Positions 53,204 through 62,847 of a stretch of 64,000 nt of DNA are shown here, piece by piece; positions within the stretch are counted from its first letter, which is position 1; every line of letters begins with the position of its first letter. This stretch comes from Paenibacillus aestuarii (GTDB lineage: Bacteria > Bacillota > Bacilli > Paenibacillales > NBRC-103111): the NCBI RefSeq assembly GCF_027789125.1, contig NZ_JAQFVF010000048.1, positions 1 through 64,000 of the forward strand. Direction: 5' to 3'. The translations under genes were made by a program, and so were the position numbers. The notes under the pieces are model-generated. The model was not told where the DNA came from. It made no database searches and worked only from the letters and a program-made list of their open reading frames with translations.

Positions 53204-54751
53204 ATGTACACACCTGAAATTCAAGAAGTGATTCGGCTTTCCAAAGATTACAATCTCATTCCGGTGGTCCGGCATTTGCTGGCGGATACAGAAACGCCGA
53301 TTCGCGTATTCCAACAGCTATTTCAAGAGAAGCGGGCTTTTTTACTGGAGAGCGTGGAGGGTGGCGTCAAATGGGCTCGATATTCCTTTATCGGCAGTGA
53401 TCCTTTTCTGATGATCAAGGCGAAGCATGGCCGGACTGAAGTGCAGACGCCCACCGAGACGAAGGTCTCTGAGGAGAAGCCGATCGATGTGCTCAAAGCG
53501 TATTTGCGCTCCTACACGAGCCCGCAGCTTCCGGATTTGCCGCGTTTCACAGGCGGGGCGGTTGGATTCTTCGGCTATGACTTGATGCAGTATTACGAGA
53601 AGCTGCCTGCCCACCGCATCGACGATCTGCTAATGAACGATATTCAGTTCATGTTCTGCGATCAGGTCATCGTGTTCGATCATTTTAAACAGCAGATTAA
53701 AGTGATTGCGAACGTGCATGTGCCGCCTTTTGCCACAGATGCGGAGATTGCGCTGGCTTATCAGCACACTTGCACCAAGATTGATGCAACGATTGAGAAA
53801 ATCAAACGTCCGCTCGGCCCGGAAACGATGTCGCATAAACAGATTCTGTCGGAGCCGGCGCTAGGCGAGATTCGCTCGAATGTGACCAAAGAGCAATTTA
53901 TCGCCAACATCGAAAAAGCGAAAGGGTACATTCGAGCAGGGGATATTTTCCAAGTAGTCTTGTCGCAGCGTTTTGAGATCGAAACGGCCGTATCGCCATT
54001 GCATGTGTACCGCGTGCTGCGCACTATGAACCCTTCACCATATATGTACGTGCTCAAGATGGACGACGAGGTCATCGTCGGCACCTCCCCGGAGCTGCTC
54101 GTGCGGGTGGAGGAAGAGAAGGTGGAGACGAGGCCGATCGCAGGCACGAGACCACGGGGCAAAACGCCGGAAGAAGATTTGGCGTATGAGAAAGAGCTGC
54201 TCGCCGATGAAAAAGAACGCGCTGAGCATCTCATGCTCGTCGACCTCGGCCGCAACGATATCGGGCGCGTATCGGAATTCGGTACGGTGAAATGTGATAC
54301 GTTCATGGACATTGAGCGTTACTCGCACGTCATGCATATCGTTTCCAACGTTTCCGGGAAAATGGCGAAGGACAAAGATTTTTTTGACGCTTTTCTTTCC
54401 TGCTTGCCGGCGGGAACGGTGTCCGGTGCGCCAAAGCTAAGAGCGATGGAAATTATCGCCGAGCTGGAAGCGGAGTCCAGAGGACCTTACGCGGGAGCTA
54501 TTGGTTATTTGGGATTTTCAGGCAATTTGGACACCTGCATTACGATTCGCACGATCGTGTTCAAAAACGGTAAAGCGTATGTGCAGGCCGGAGCCGGCAT
54601 TGTATGGGATTCTGTGCCGGAGAGTGAATACCAAGAGACGGTGAACAAAGCAACAGCATTATTGAAATCGATTCGTATGGCCGAGGCGATGTTTAGTCCG
54701 GAGCCTAGACCGGTTAGCGATATTAATAAAGACTATTTTGTCAATTCGTAA
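53204..54751 (+). CDS. trpE: Anthranilate synthase component I
   Basis: 515 aa, the B. subtilis length. Converts chorismate to anthranilate with a glutaminase partner. The Trp-feedback LLES motif, the catalytic [10 protein letters not shown] and [10 protein letters not shown] are present. GAGAGGGG precedes ATG 53204; an in-frame start at 53156 lacks family support. trpG is not in the operon, so a shared glutaminase elsewhere (PabA/TrpG) is expected. Confidence 0.96.
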   Translation: MYTPEIQEVIRLSKDYNLIPVVRHLLADTETPIRVFQQLFQEKRAFLLESVEGGVKWARYSFIGSDPFLMIKAKHGRTEVQTPTETKVSEEKPIDVLKAYLRSYTSPQLPDLPRFTGGAVGFFGYDLMQYYEKLPAHRIDDLLMNDIQFMFCDQVIVFDHFKQQIKVIANVHVPPFATDAEIALAYQHTCTKIDATIEKIKRPLGPETMSHKQILSEPALGEIRSNVTKEQFIANIEKAKGYIRAGDIFQVVLSQRFEIETAVSPLHVYRVLRTMNPSPYMYVLKMDDEVIVGTSPELLVRVEEEKVETRPIAGTRPRGKTPEEDLAYEKELLADEKERAEHLMLVDLGRNDIGRVSEFGTVKCDTFMDIERYSHVMHIVSNVSGKMAKDKDFFDAFLSCLPAGTVSGAPKLRAMEIIAELEAESRGPYAGAIGYLGFSGNLDTCITIRTIVFKNGKAYVQAGAGIVWDSVPESEYQETVNKATALLKSIRMAEAMFSPEPRPVSDINKDYFVNS

Positions 54752-54765
54752 GGGGGCTGCACAAG

Positions 54766-55800
54766 ATGACTCAATATGTGCAAAAAGCGATCAGTAAAGT
54801 GGTGAGCGGCGAACACCTCAGTCGGGAAGAGGCGCGCAGCGTCATGTCGGACATCATGGAAGGCGCGGCGACTTCTGCACAGATCGGCAGCCTCCTAACG
54901 GCGCTGCGGATCAAGGGCGAGACATTGGAGGAGATTACCGGCTTTGCCGAGACGATGCGGCATAAAGCCGTGCAAGTGAACGTCCACCAGGCAAACCTGC
55001 TGGACACTTGCGGGACGGGCGGAGACGGTGCGGAGACGTTCAATATTTCGACGACGGCCGCGATTGTTTCGGCAGCCGGCGGTATTCGCGTAGCGAAGCA
55101 TGGCAACCGAGCGATGTCGAGCAAGAGCGGGAGCGCCGATGTGCTGGAAGCCCTCGGCATTAACATTACGCTAAGCAGCGAGCAGGCGGCGCAATGTTTG
55201 GATAAACTGGGCATCTGCTTCATGTTCGCCCAATCGTACCACCAGTCGATGAAGCATGTTGCAGCGCCGAGACGTGAACTTGGTTTTCGCACGGTGTTCA
55301 ATTTGCTTGGGCCGCTGACGAATCCGGCTGGCGCTGACCGGCAGGTGCTAGGCGTGTTTGACCGCTCCAAAACGGAGCTGCTCGCACAAGCGCTGCAAGC
55401 GTTAGGGCTAAAGCGCGCACTTGTTGTGGCAAGTGAGGACGGTCTGGATGAATTCAGCATCTCGGCGCCGACGAAAGTGACAGAACTGAAGCAGAATTGC
55501 ATTGAAACCTATACCATCACTCCGGATGATCTTGGCTTGCGCGCCCACAGCATCAAAGATGTGGCGGGCGGGGATGCAGCGCTGAATGCCGAAATCATGC
55601 GCCAAATATTCGCCGGTGCTAAGGGACCGCATCGGGATATCGTGCTCGCCAATGCAGCCGCATGCTTCTATGTAACCGGCCACGTGGGCACACTGCAGCA
55701 AGGCGTGAAGCTTGCGGCAGATATCATCGATTCGGGCCGTGCCGCGCAGAAACTGAATGATCTAATCCATTTTACGGGAGAACTGAGCCATGTTTCTTGA
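54766..55800 (+). CDS. trpD: Anthranilate phosphoribosyltransferase
   Basis: 344 aa. Adds phosphoribose from PRPP to anthranilate. PRPP motif DTCGTGGDGAETFNIST and KHGNRAMSSKSGSAD are intact. AGGGGGC precedes the ATG. Overlaps trpC by 11 nt. Confidence 0.96.
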   Translation: MTQYVQKAISKVVSGEHLSREEARSVMSDIMEGAATSAQIGSLLTALRIKGETLEEITGFAETMRHKAVQVNVHQANLLDTCGTGGDGAETFNISTTAAIVSAAGGIRVAKHGNRAMSSKSGSADVLEALGINITLSSEQAAQCLDKLGICFMFAQSYHQSMKHVAAPRRELGFRTVFNLLGPLTNPAGADRQVLGVFDRSKTELLAQALQALGLKRALVVASEDGLDEFSISAPTKVTELKQNCIETYTITPDDLGLRAHSIKDVAGGDAALNAEIMRQIFAGAKGPHRDIVLANAAACFYVTGHVGTLQQGVKLAADIIDSGRAAQKLNDLIHFTGELSHVS

Positions 55801-56596
55801 TAAAATCGTAGCGACCAAACGACTTGAAGTTGAAGCCATGGAGAGCTTCTCCATCACAGAAGCGGAAAGACGCATCGCCGAAATGCCAAACTGCCGGGGC
55901 TTTCAACAGGCTCTGACGGCTCGTCGCAATCGTCCGATGGGACTCATTGCTGAAGTAAAGAAAGCATCACCTTCGAAAGGCTTGATCCGCGAAGACTTCG
56001 AACCTGCAGCTTTGGCACAGGCTTATGAGCACGCTGGCGCTGACTGCATATCGGTCTTGACCGATGTGCAGTATTTCCAGGGCAATAATGCATATTTAAG
56101 CGCAGTACGCAGTGCGGTGCAAATTCCGCTGCTACGCAAAGATTTTATTATCGACGAGAAGCAAATCTATGAAGCGAGGTTGATCGGAGCGGATGCGATC
56201 CTGCTCATAGCGGCAATTTTGTCGCAGCAGCAAATGAAGCTATACTTGTCGTTGGCCGCCGCTCTCGGGATGGATGCGCTCGTTGAAGTCCATGATCGCG
56301 AAGAGTTGGAACGTGCCTTGGAGCTCGATACGCAGCTGATCGGCGTCAATAACCGCAACTTGAAAACATTCGTGACAGACCTGCACACGACAGAAGAACT
56401 CATATCTTTCATTCCTGCCAATAAAACGGTTGTGAGCGAAAGCGGCATTTCCTCGCGAGACGATATGGCCTATTTGCAGCAAATCGGCGCGCAAGCGGTG
56501 CTGATCGGTGAGCATTTTATGCGTCAGCCAGTCGTGGAGACAGCTGTATACGATTTGATGGGCGAAGTTAACCGGGCCGCAACATTAGAACGGTAG
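55790..56596 (+). CDS. trpC: Indole-3-glycerol phosphate synthase
   Basis: 268 aa, TIM barrel. Catalytic AEVKKASPSKG and the later GVNNRNLKTF and SESGISS motifs are visible. Its start lies inside trpD, suggesting translational coupling. Confidence 0.96.
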   Translation: MFLDKIVATKRLEVEAMESFSITEAERRIAEMPNCRGFQQALTARRNRPMGLIAEVKKASPSKGLIREDFEPAALAQAYEHAGADCISVLTDVQYFQGNNAYLSAVRSAVQIPLLRKDFIIDEKQIYEARLIGADAILLIAAILSQQQMKLYLSLAAALGMDALVEVHDREELERALELDTQLIGVNNRNLKTFVTDLHTTEELISFIPANKTVVSESGISSRDDMAYLQQIGAQAVLIGEHFMRQPVVETAVYDLMGEVNRAATLER

Positions 56597-56611
56597 AAAG
56601 AGGCAAAATCT

Positions 56612-57310
56612 ATGGCTGTTCAAACATCACCAATTGTAAAAATTTGTGGACTTCAAAACGTTGCAATGTTAAAATCGATCCAGCATTTGCCGATTACTCA
56701 TATCGGAATTGTTTTTGCGCCGAGCAAGCGTCAGCTCACGCCTGAACGCGCAGGAGAGCTGATCGCCTATTTGCGCTCGGAGGCAGACCAGGGGAACACG
56801 GTTCCGCTAACTGTCGGTGTATTTGTGAATCCGAGCGAGTCTGAATTGGCCGCAGCTATGGCGGCGGCACCGCTCGATGTGGTGCAGCTGCACGGCCAGG
56901 AAAGCCCTGCGTTCTGCCAGCAGGTGCGTGAGCAGTATGGCGTGCAGGTGTTCAAATCGGTGTCCATCTCAAAAACGGAGGACAGCGTTCCTACGCTTGA
57001 AGCCGTCTCCGCCCAGCTGGATCGTTATCGCAGTTCGGTAGATGCTATTCTGCTCGATACGTTCGATCCTATATATGGGGGCGGATCCGGCAAAACGTTC
57101 GCATGGGACTGCATTCCCGTATACCGGGAGTGGGCTGATGCGGCGGGTGTCAAGATACTGGTAGCAGGCGGGCTTAAGCCTGATAACGTGCACGAGCTGA
57201 TCGAGGCCTACCGGCCGGACGGCGTTGATGTTTCGAGCGGCGTTGAGACCGATGGCGTCAAAGATATTGCGAAAATAACTTCGTTTGTGGAAAGGGTGTT
57301 CCCAACATGA
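56612..57310 (+). CDS. trpF: Phosphoribosylanthranilate isomerase
   Basis: 232 aa, TIM barrel. KICGLQN with the catalytic Cys, [15 protein letters not shown] and the phosphate-binding DVSSGVET are present. AAAGAGG lies upstream. Overlaps trpB by 4 nt. Somewhat longer than usual owing to insertions near residues 50-60 and 120. Confidence 0.95.
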   Translation: MAVQTSPIVKICGLQNVAMLKSIQHLPITHIGIVFAPSKRQLTPERAGELIAYLRSEADQGNTVPLTVGVFVNPSESELAAAMAAAPLDVVQLHGQESPAFCQQVREQYGVQVFKSVSISKTEDSVPTLEAVSAQLDRYRSSVDAILLDTFDPIYGGGSGKTFAWDCIPVYREWADAAGVKILVAGGLKPDNVHELIEAYRPDGVDVSSGVETDGVKDIAKITSFVERVFPT

Positions 57311-58503
57311 CTCAAGTCCCAGATCAGCAAGGCCGATTTGGCAAGTTTGGCGGCCGTTACGTGCCGGAAACATTGATGAATGCACTTATTGAGCTTGAAC
57401 AAGCTTATGAACAATATAAAAATGATCCTGATTTTATCGCTGAGGTCCGCTATTTACAGAAGCAATACTCCGGCCGCCCTACGCCTCTGTATTATGCGGA
57501 GCGTCTGACGGAGAAGCTGGGCGGCGCGAAAATTTATTTGAAGCGGGAAGATTTGAACCATACCGGTGCGCACAAAATCAATAACACCATCGGACAGGCT
57601 GTTCTTGCCAAGCGGATGGGGAAAAAGAAAGTGATCGCTGAGACCGGCGCCGGCCAGCACGGTGTGGCGTCGGCGACAGTCGCAGCGCTGCTGGGGTTTG
57701 AGTGCAAGGTGTTCATGGGCGAAGAAGACACCAAGCGTCAAGCGCTGAACGTGTTCCGGATGAAGCTGCTCGGTTCGGAAGTCGTGCCGGTTACCTCCGG
57801 TACCCGGACGCTTAAGGATGCGTGCAACGAAACGCTGCGCTATTGGGTGAGCAATGTCGAGGATACATTTTATATCCTCGGTTCTGTCACAGGGCCGCAT
57901 CCGTATCCGATGATGGTCCGTGATTTTCAACGCGTGATCGGCGACGAGTCGCGCGAGCAGATTTTGGAGGCGGAAGGCAGGCTCCCTGACGCTATAGTTG
58001 CATGCGTCGGCGGCGGCAGCAACGCCATGGGTATTTTCTATCCGTTCGTTCAAGATACGGACGTGAAATTAATCGGCGTCGAGGCTGCGGGCCGCGGGGT
58101 GCATACCGAGGAGCACGCAGCGACGATGACCAAAGGGAAGCCGGGCGTTTTCCAAGGTTCCTTGAGCTACTTGCTGCAAGATGAATACGGCCAAGTGCTG
58201 CCTGCGCACTCAATCTCCGCAGGGCTTGACTATCCGGGGATTGGACCGGAGCATGCTTACCTCAAAGATATCGAACGTGCGACATATGTGCCGATTACTG
58301 ATGAGGAAGCGATTGATGCGCTGCAGCTGCTGAGCCGCACAGAAGGAATCATTCCTGCGCTGGAGAGCGCGCATGCGATTGCCGAGACGGTGAAGCTGGC
58401 GCCGACGATGGTTAAAGATCAGATCATTATTGTGAATTTGTCCGGTCGTGGCGATAAAGACGTGGAAGCGATTATGGGCTATTTAGGCATAGGGAGGGAA
58501 TAA
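57307..58503 (+). CDS. trpB: Tryptophan synthase beta subunit
   Basis: 398 aa, PLP enzyme that joins indole and serine. The PLP Lys lies in [17 protein letters not shown] and the phosphate loop GGGSNAMG are intact. ATGA overlap with trpF. Confidence 0.97.
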   Translation: MTQVPDQQGRFGKFGGRYVPETLMNALIELEQAYEQYKNDPDFIAEVRYLQKQYSGRPTPLYYAERLTEKLGGAKIYLKREDLNHTGAHKINNTIGQAVLAKRMGKKKVIAETGAGQHGVASATVAALLGFECKVFMGEEDTKRQALNVFRMKLLGSEVVPVTSGTRTLKDACNETLRYWVSNVEDTFYILGSVTGPHPYPMMVRDFQRVIGDESREQILEAEGRLPDAIVACVGGGSNAMGIFYPFVQDTDVKLIGVEAAGRGVHTEEHAATMTKGKPGVFQGSLSYLLQDEYGQVLPAHSISAGLDYPGIGPEHAYLKDIERATYVPITDEEAIDALQLLSRTEGIIPALESAHAIAETVKLAPTMVKDQIIIVNLSGRGDKDVEAIMGYLGIGRE

Positions 58504-58506
58504 GCA

Positions 58507-59313
58507 ATGAACCGTATCGATCAACGATTTGCTGAGCTGAAGGAGCGGGGAGAGACTGCGTTTATCCCCTTTTTAACCGTTGGCGATCCTTCCGCTGCGG
58601 CTTCCGTCGAGCTGATCCTCGAAATGGAGCGCGCCGGCGCTGATCTAGTGGAGCTTGGCGTGCCTTATTCGGACCCGTTAGCAGATGGTCCTGTCATCCA
58701 GCGCTCGTCCGAACGTGCGCTGTTAAGCAAAATTACGATTCACGATGTTATGAGTGTGGCGCGCGAGGTCCGCAGCCGGGGCTCGGAGCTTCCGTTCATT
58801 TTGTTCACTTATTACAATCCGGTGCTGCAAGTCGGTCTTGAACGGGTGTTTAAGCTCATGAAAGAGCATGATATTAGCGGGATCATCATTCCCGATCTGC
58901 CTTTGGAAGAGGATGGCGAGACAAGGGCCATCGCGGAAAGCTTCGGCATTCACCTCATCCCGCTGGTGGCGCCGACCTCGAATGAGCGCGTCAAGCGAAT
59001 TGCCGCAAGCGCCAAAGGCTTTGTCTACTGCGTGTCATCGCTCGGCGTAACCGGCGTCCGCTCCGAATTTTTCGGTGGAATCGACGAGTTCCTGGCGACG
59101 GTCAAAGAAGCAGCCAGCGTGCCGGTTGTCGTCGGCTTCGGGATTTCGACCCGCGAGCAGGTGCAGCGCTTCGAGCAAAAAGTTGACGGTGTCGTCGTCG
59201 GCAGCGCTGTTGTACGCACGATTGAAGGGGCGCTGGAACATCTGCAAGCCGATAGCGCTCATCCGGAAGGGCTTTTGCAAATTCATAATTTTGTGTCACA
59301 ACTAAAAGGATAA
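58507..59313 (+). CDS. trpA: Tryptophan synthase alpha subunit
   Basis: 268 aa, TIM barrel that releases indole from indole-glycerol phosphate. Catalytic Glu in DLVELGVPYSDPLADGP; VSSLGVTGVR and VGFGISTREQ also fit. It starts 3 nt after trpB and closes the trpEDCFBA set. Confidence 0.96.
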   Translation: MNRIDQRFAELKERGETAFIPFLTVGDPSAAASVELILEMERAGADLVELGVPYSDPLADGPVIQRSSERALLSKITIHDVMSVAREVRSRGSELPFILFTYYNPVLQVGLERVFKLMKEHDISGIIIPDLPLEEDGETRAIAESFGIHLIPLVAPTSNERVKRIAASAKGFVYCVSSLGVTGVRSEFFGGIDEFLATVKEAASVPVVVGFGISTREQVQRFEQKVDGVVVGSAVVRTIEGALEHLQADSAHPEGLLQIHNFVSQLKG

Positions 59314-59320
59314 AAAGCAT

Positions 59321-59358
59321 CGCCCTGCTGGCCCTGTTAACCGAGGGATGGCGGGGCG
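59321..59358 (+). terminator. Hairpin after trpA
   Basis: CGCCC..GC..CCCT pairs with AGGG..GC..GGGCG, but only TTTGCG follows. Weak as a terminator; some read-through into hisC-tyrA is likely. Confidence 0.5.
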
Positions 59359-59377
59359 TTTGCGCATATTGTGCAAG

Positions 59378-59406
59378 TTGTCCATAGGGAATTCACAATT
59401 TACTAT
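59378..59406 (+). promoter_or_regulatory. Possible promoter of hisC-tyrA
   Basis: TTGTCC (59378-59383), a 17-nt spacer and TACTAT (59401-59406). Confidence 0.45.
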
Positions 59407-59469
59407 TTACTGTTGAGCTTTAAAGCGTTACACTCTTAATAGGCACAATTCCACAAAGAGGTGAATGAT

Positions 59470-60570
59470 ATGCAACCTAAAAAAAACATAGTCCATCTTC
59501 CCGTCTATCAACCGGGTAAACCTATTGAAGAAGTAAAAAGAGAGCTAGGCTTGAAAAAAGTGATCAAGCTGGCTTCCAACGAGAATCCGTTCGGCTGCTC
59601 GCCGAAAGCGATTGAAGCGATCCAGGCTGAACTGTCGACCGTTAGCTTATATCCGGACGGCGGCGCCGTGCAATTGACCGAAGCTGTCGCTGAGTTCTTT
59701 GGCGTGGCCACGAATCAAGTCATCTTCGGCAACGGTTCAGATGAAATCATTTTGATGCTGGCGAGAGCTTATCTGGTGCAAGGCGACGAAACGGTCATGG
59801 CCAAACATACGTTCCCGCAGTACAAACACAATTGTGAGATTGAAGGCGCGGTTTGCATTGAAGTACCTTTGAAGGATGGCACCCATGATTTAGATGCCAT
59901 GCTGGCGGCCATCACGGATAAAACCAAGATTGTCTGGATCTGCAATCCGAACAACCCGACAGGCACGATGAACACTGACGCGGAAATTAAAGCGTTCTTG
60001 GCTAAAGTTCCGGCTCATGTCTTGGTCGTTCTGGACGAGGCTTACTGCGAGTACAATACGACGGGCGAATACCCGGACAGCCTTGAGCTGATCAAGCAAT
60101 ACCGCAACGTGATTTCGCTGCGCACATTCTCCAAAATTTACGGCTTGGCGTCGCTCCGCATCGGCTATGGTATCGGGCATCCAGACGTCATCCGTTCGAT
60201 CAACCAAGTGCGGGAGCCGTTCAACACGACGCGTTTCTCCCAAGCTGCTGCGCTTGCGGCCATTAAGGATCAGGATTTCATTGCGAGCTGCAGACAAGCG
60301 AATTCCGAAGGTCTGGCATATTTATCCCAGCAATTCGACAAATTGGGATTGAGCATGTATCCGGCTCACGGCAACTTCATCTTGGTGAACGTAGGTCGCC
60401 CTGCAGCCCTTGTATTCGATGGCTTGCTGCGCAAAGGCATCATCGTCCGCGGTGGTCATGCGCTTGATTTCCCAACGTCCATTCGGGTCACAATCGGCAG
60501 CCGTGAGCAAAATGAGAAATTCATCGCTGCGCTGACAGAAGTACTTGCAGAGGTTGCTGTGCAAGCCTAA
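59470..60570 (+). CDS. hisC: Histidinol-phosphate aminotransferase (aromatic aminotransferase)
   Basis: 366-aa PLP-dependent class I/II aminotransferase. The PLP Lys is in RTFSKIYGLASLRIGY; NPNNPTGT and the C-terminal IRVTIGSREQN are present. In B. subtilis this supraoperon copy serves both His and Tyr/Phe synthesis. ATG 59470 fits AGAGGTG better than GTG 59461. tyrA follows after 26 nt. Confidence 0.94.
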   Translation: MQPKKNIVHLPVYQPGKPIEEVKRELGLKKVIKLASNENPFGCSPKAIEAIQAELSTVSLYPDGGAVQLTEAVAEFFGVATNQVIFGNGSDEIILMLARAYLVQGDETVMAKHTFPQYKHNCEIEGAVCIEVPLKDGTHDLDAMLAAITDKTKIVWICNPNNPTGTMNTDAEIKAFLAKVPAHVLVVLDEAYCEYNTTGEYPDSLELIKQYRNVISLRTFSKIYGLASLRIGYGIGHPDVIRSINQVREPFNTTRFSQAAALAAIKDQDFIASCRQANSEGLAYLSQQFDKLGLSMYPAHGNFILVNVGRPAALVFDGLLRKGIIVRGGHALDFPTSIRVTIGSREQNEKFIAALTEVLAEVAVQA

Positions 60571-60596
60571 TAAGATTATGACAAAAGGTTGATTTC

Positions 60597-61685
60597 ATGA
60601 CAAAAATTACAATATTCGGTGTAGGGCTGATTGGAGGCTCATTGGCCCTATGCTATAAAGGTAAGCCTGATTTTACCGTTGTCGGCCATTCGCCCAATCC
60701 TAAATCCGTAGAGAAGCTGCTGCAGCGTGAAGTGGTCGATATCGCGACAACCTCGATGGCAGAAGCTGTAGACGGAGCCGATTTTATTTTCCTCTGCGTG
60801 CCGGTAGGGAATCTGGAAACATATATCGAACAGCTGGTGAAGCTGCCGCTGAAGCCAGGCTGTATCATCACCGATGTCGGCAGCACCAAAGCATCCGTGA
60901 CGGAGAGAGCCGCCTCGCTCGCTATGGAAGGCGTGCATTTCATCGGCGGGCATCCGATGGCGGGCTCGGACCGGCATGGCGTGGAGGCGGCATCCTCGTA
61001 TTTGTTCGAGAATGCGTTCTACGTGCTGACACCGGCTGCCGGCACACCGCAAGCCGAGGTCGACCGCTTGGCCGCCCTGCTTAAACCGACCAAAGCGCAG
61101 ATTGTGCAGGTCGATGCGCGCGAGCATGACGATATCGTGGGAGCGATCAGTCATTTGCCGCATATCATCGCTGTTGCGCTGGTCAATCAGGTCAGGAAGT
61201 ATAACGATGCCAATCCGTTATACCAGAATTTGGCGGCCGGGGGCTTCCGCGACATCACGCGCATCGCCTCCAGCGAGCCGACGATCTGGCGCGATATTCT
61301 CGTGAACAACCGCGAAGTGCTGCTGCGTTTGATTAAGGATTGGAATCGCGAAGTGTCCCTGTTTATCGATCTGCTCGAGCGCAGCGATGGGGAAGGAATT
61401 GCGCAGCAATTCCGCACGGCCGGCGATTTCCGCAGCCAGCTGCCGGAGCGGCGCAAAGGGATGATCACGTCTTTATACGACATTTATGTCGACATCCCGG
61501 ATCATCCTGGCATCATCGGCCAGATTACGACGACGCTGGGTAATGAAAAGATTAATTTGAGCAATATCCAAATTATCGAAAGCCGCGAGGATGTTCCTGG
61601 CATCCTGCGTCTATCCTTCCGCAATCAAGAAGATGCGGATCGTGCCGTGCAAGTGCTTAAGCGCGATTACGCGGTGCATGTATAG
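60597..61685 (+). CDS. tyrA: Prephenate dehydrogenase with ACT domain
   Basis: 362 aa. Oxidative decarboxylation of prephenate to 4-hydroxyphenylpyruvate. NAD motif GVGLIGGSLA, the catalytic GGHPMAGSDRHG and HDDIVGAISHLPH are visible; a C-terminal ACT domain (about 293-362) likely senses an amino acid. AAAGGTTG precedes the ATG. Last gene of the aromatic block; no aroE follows, unlike B. subtilis. Confidence 0.95.
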   Translation: MTKITIFGVGLIGGSLALCYKGKPDFTVVGHSPNPKSVEKLLQREVVDIATTSMAEAVDGADFIFLCVPVGNLETYIEQLVKLPLKPGCIITDVGSTKASVTERAASLAMEGVHFIGGHPMAGSDRHGVEAASSYLFENAFYVLTPAAGTPQAEVDRLAALLKPTKAQIVQVDAREHDDIVGAISHLPHIIAVALVNQVRKYNDANPLYQNLAAGGFRDITRIASSEPTIWRDILVNNREVLLRLIKDWNREVSLFIDLLERSDGEGIAQQFRTAGDFRSQLPERRKGMITSLYDIYVDIPDHPGIIGQITTTLGNEKINLSNIQIIESREDVPGILRLSFRNQEDADRAVQVLKRDYAVHV

Positions 61686-61695
61686 CGAATGAATG

Positions 61696-61750
61696 AAGCT
61701 GAGTTCCAGCCTTTTCTGCGATTGCGGAAAGGATGGAATTCAGCTTTTTT
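61696..61750 (+). terminator. Terminator after tyrA
   Basis: Long stem AGCTGAgTTCCA../..TGGAAtTCAGCT and T-run. Confidence 0.9.
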
Positions 61751-61788
61751 AAATGAATAATCTCTCATTCTCAAAGTCTATGAGCTTA

Positions 61789-61797
61789 TGCTATAAT
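61789..61797 (+). promoter_or_regulatory. Extended -10 promoter of the second deacetylase gene
   Basis: TGCTATAAT in TTATGCTATAAT, 51 nt before the start at 61848. Confidence 0.65.
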
Positions 61798-61847
61798 GAC
61801 TACTGCCGTTATACCAATATTACTTATAGATGGGGCGAAAGTAACAA

Positions 61848-62705
61848 ATGATCCGTAAAATGTGGAAACCTTTAGTACTTATGATTGCTGTAACAGCTAA
61901 CTTTTTCCCCAATCTGGTTCAAGCTAACGATACCATTTACTCGAACCAAGTGACTGTGCTTGTGTATCATCACATAGATGATGAGCAGCAAAGCGGTGTC
62001 ACAATTTCCACGAAACTATTTTCGGATCAATTGCGTGCACTTAAGCGAAAAGGCTACCAATTCATCACGATGGATCAATTCAAGCGATTCATGAGCAAAG
62101 GGGCTAGTGTACCGGACAACGCGGTTCTTGTCACCTTTGACGACGGCTATAGAAGCTTCTATACGAACGCCTATCCAGTTTTGAAGCGGATGGACATCCC
62201 AGCTGTCAACTTTGTCATTACGAAGGATCTGGACGATCCGCTGCACAGCTCCATTCCGTCCTTATCCAATGAAGAGATTGCGCAAATTCGCCGTGAAGAC
62301 CCGGATATTGAGTTTCAGGCGCATTCGGATTCGCTGCATGCGATGAAAGACGGGAAGCCGATGCTGACCAATAAAATGATGAGAGGCGAGCGGATCGAGA
62401 CCGATGCTGAGTTCGAGCAGCGTGTATTGGACGATACGACAAAGTGCATACGCAAGCTTAGCGATTTGAAAGGGGCCAAAGCGGTGGATGCCTATGCGTA
62501 TCCGTTCGGAAGCTATGACGACCAGACGATGGAACTGTTGAAGCAAGCCGGCATCCAGTACAGCTTCACGACCAAGACAGGCATGGCCAGCCGCCATACC
62601 GATCCGATGCAAATCCCGCGGATCAATGCAGGGAGTCCTTATGTGCGTGCCCATTCTGTCAACAATCTGATCCGACATCAGGTAGAACTGGAAGCGATTA
62701 ACTAA
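61848..62705 (+). CDS. Secreted polysaccharide deacetylase (NodB family)
   Basis: 285 aa with a signal peptide (about 1-26) and no lipobox. The NodB motif is VTFDDGYRSF, the His motif FQAHSDSLH (spacing altered from HxxxH) and a YPFGSYDDQT stretch follow, as in the PgaB/IcaB branch. Acts on an extracellular glycan; substrate unknown. It differs clearly from the lipoprotein at 17681. Single gene with its own promoter. Confidence 0.87.
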   Translation: MIRKMWKPLVLMIAVTANFFPNLVQANDTIYSNQVTVLVYHHIDDEQQSGVTISTKLFSDQLRALKRKGYQFITMDQFKRFMSKGASVPDNAVLVTFDDGYRSFYTNAYPVLKRMDIPAVNFVITKDLDDPLHSSIPSLSNEEIAQIRREDPDIEFQAHSDSLHAMKDGKPMLTNKMMRGERIETDAEFEQRVLDDTTKCIRKLSDLKGAKAVDAYAYPFGSYDDQTMELLKQAGIQYSFTTKTGMASRHTDPMQIPRINAGSPYVRAHSVNNLIRHQVELEAIN

Positions 62706-62738
62706 AATCAAAGGATAGAAAACGGTTTCAAAAAGTTG

Positions 62739-62767
62739 TTGACAAATTGAAAACGGATACATATAAT
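62739..62767 (+). promoter_or_regulatory. Strong sigma-A promoter
   Basis: TTGACA (62739-62744), a 17-nt spacer and TATAAT (62762-62767): both boxes are perfect. No coding region follows; a terminator lies 55 nt downstream. Confidence 0.88.
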
Positions 62768-62773
62768 AAAAGT

Positions 62774-62847
62774 ACAGTATGGTTTCTCTCCACTCCTATC
62801 CGATAATTGCACCATAAGTGCAACCGCCAATTTGGCGGTTTTTTTTT
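62774..62847 (+). ncRNA. Candidate small RNA
   Basis: From the expected start (about 62774) to the T-run of the terminator AACCGCC/GGCGGTT (62822-62847), about 74 nt. It contains no start codon with an RBS. Internal GCACCATAAGTGC (62809-62821) forms a second small hairpin. No known RNA family recognised. Confidence 0.55.
62822..62847 (+). terminator. Terminator of the candidate small RNA
   Basis: AACCGCC/GGCGGTT stem followed by nine T. A near-copy is at 63774-63797. Confidence 0.9.

Noticed and set aside
54771..55502. 243-codon minus-strand frame opposite trpD
   Set aside because: Ser/Ala/Arg-rich shadow of trpD.
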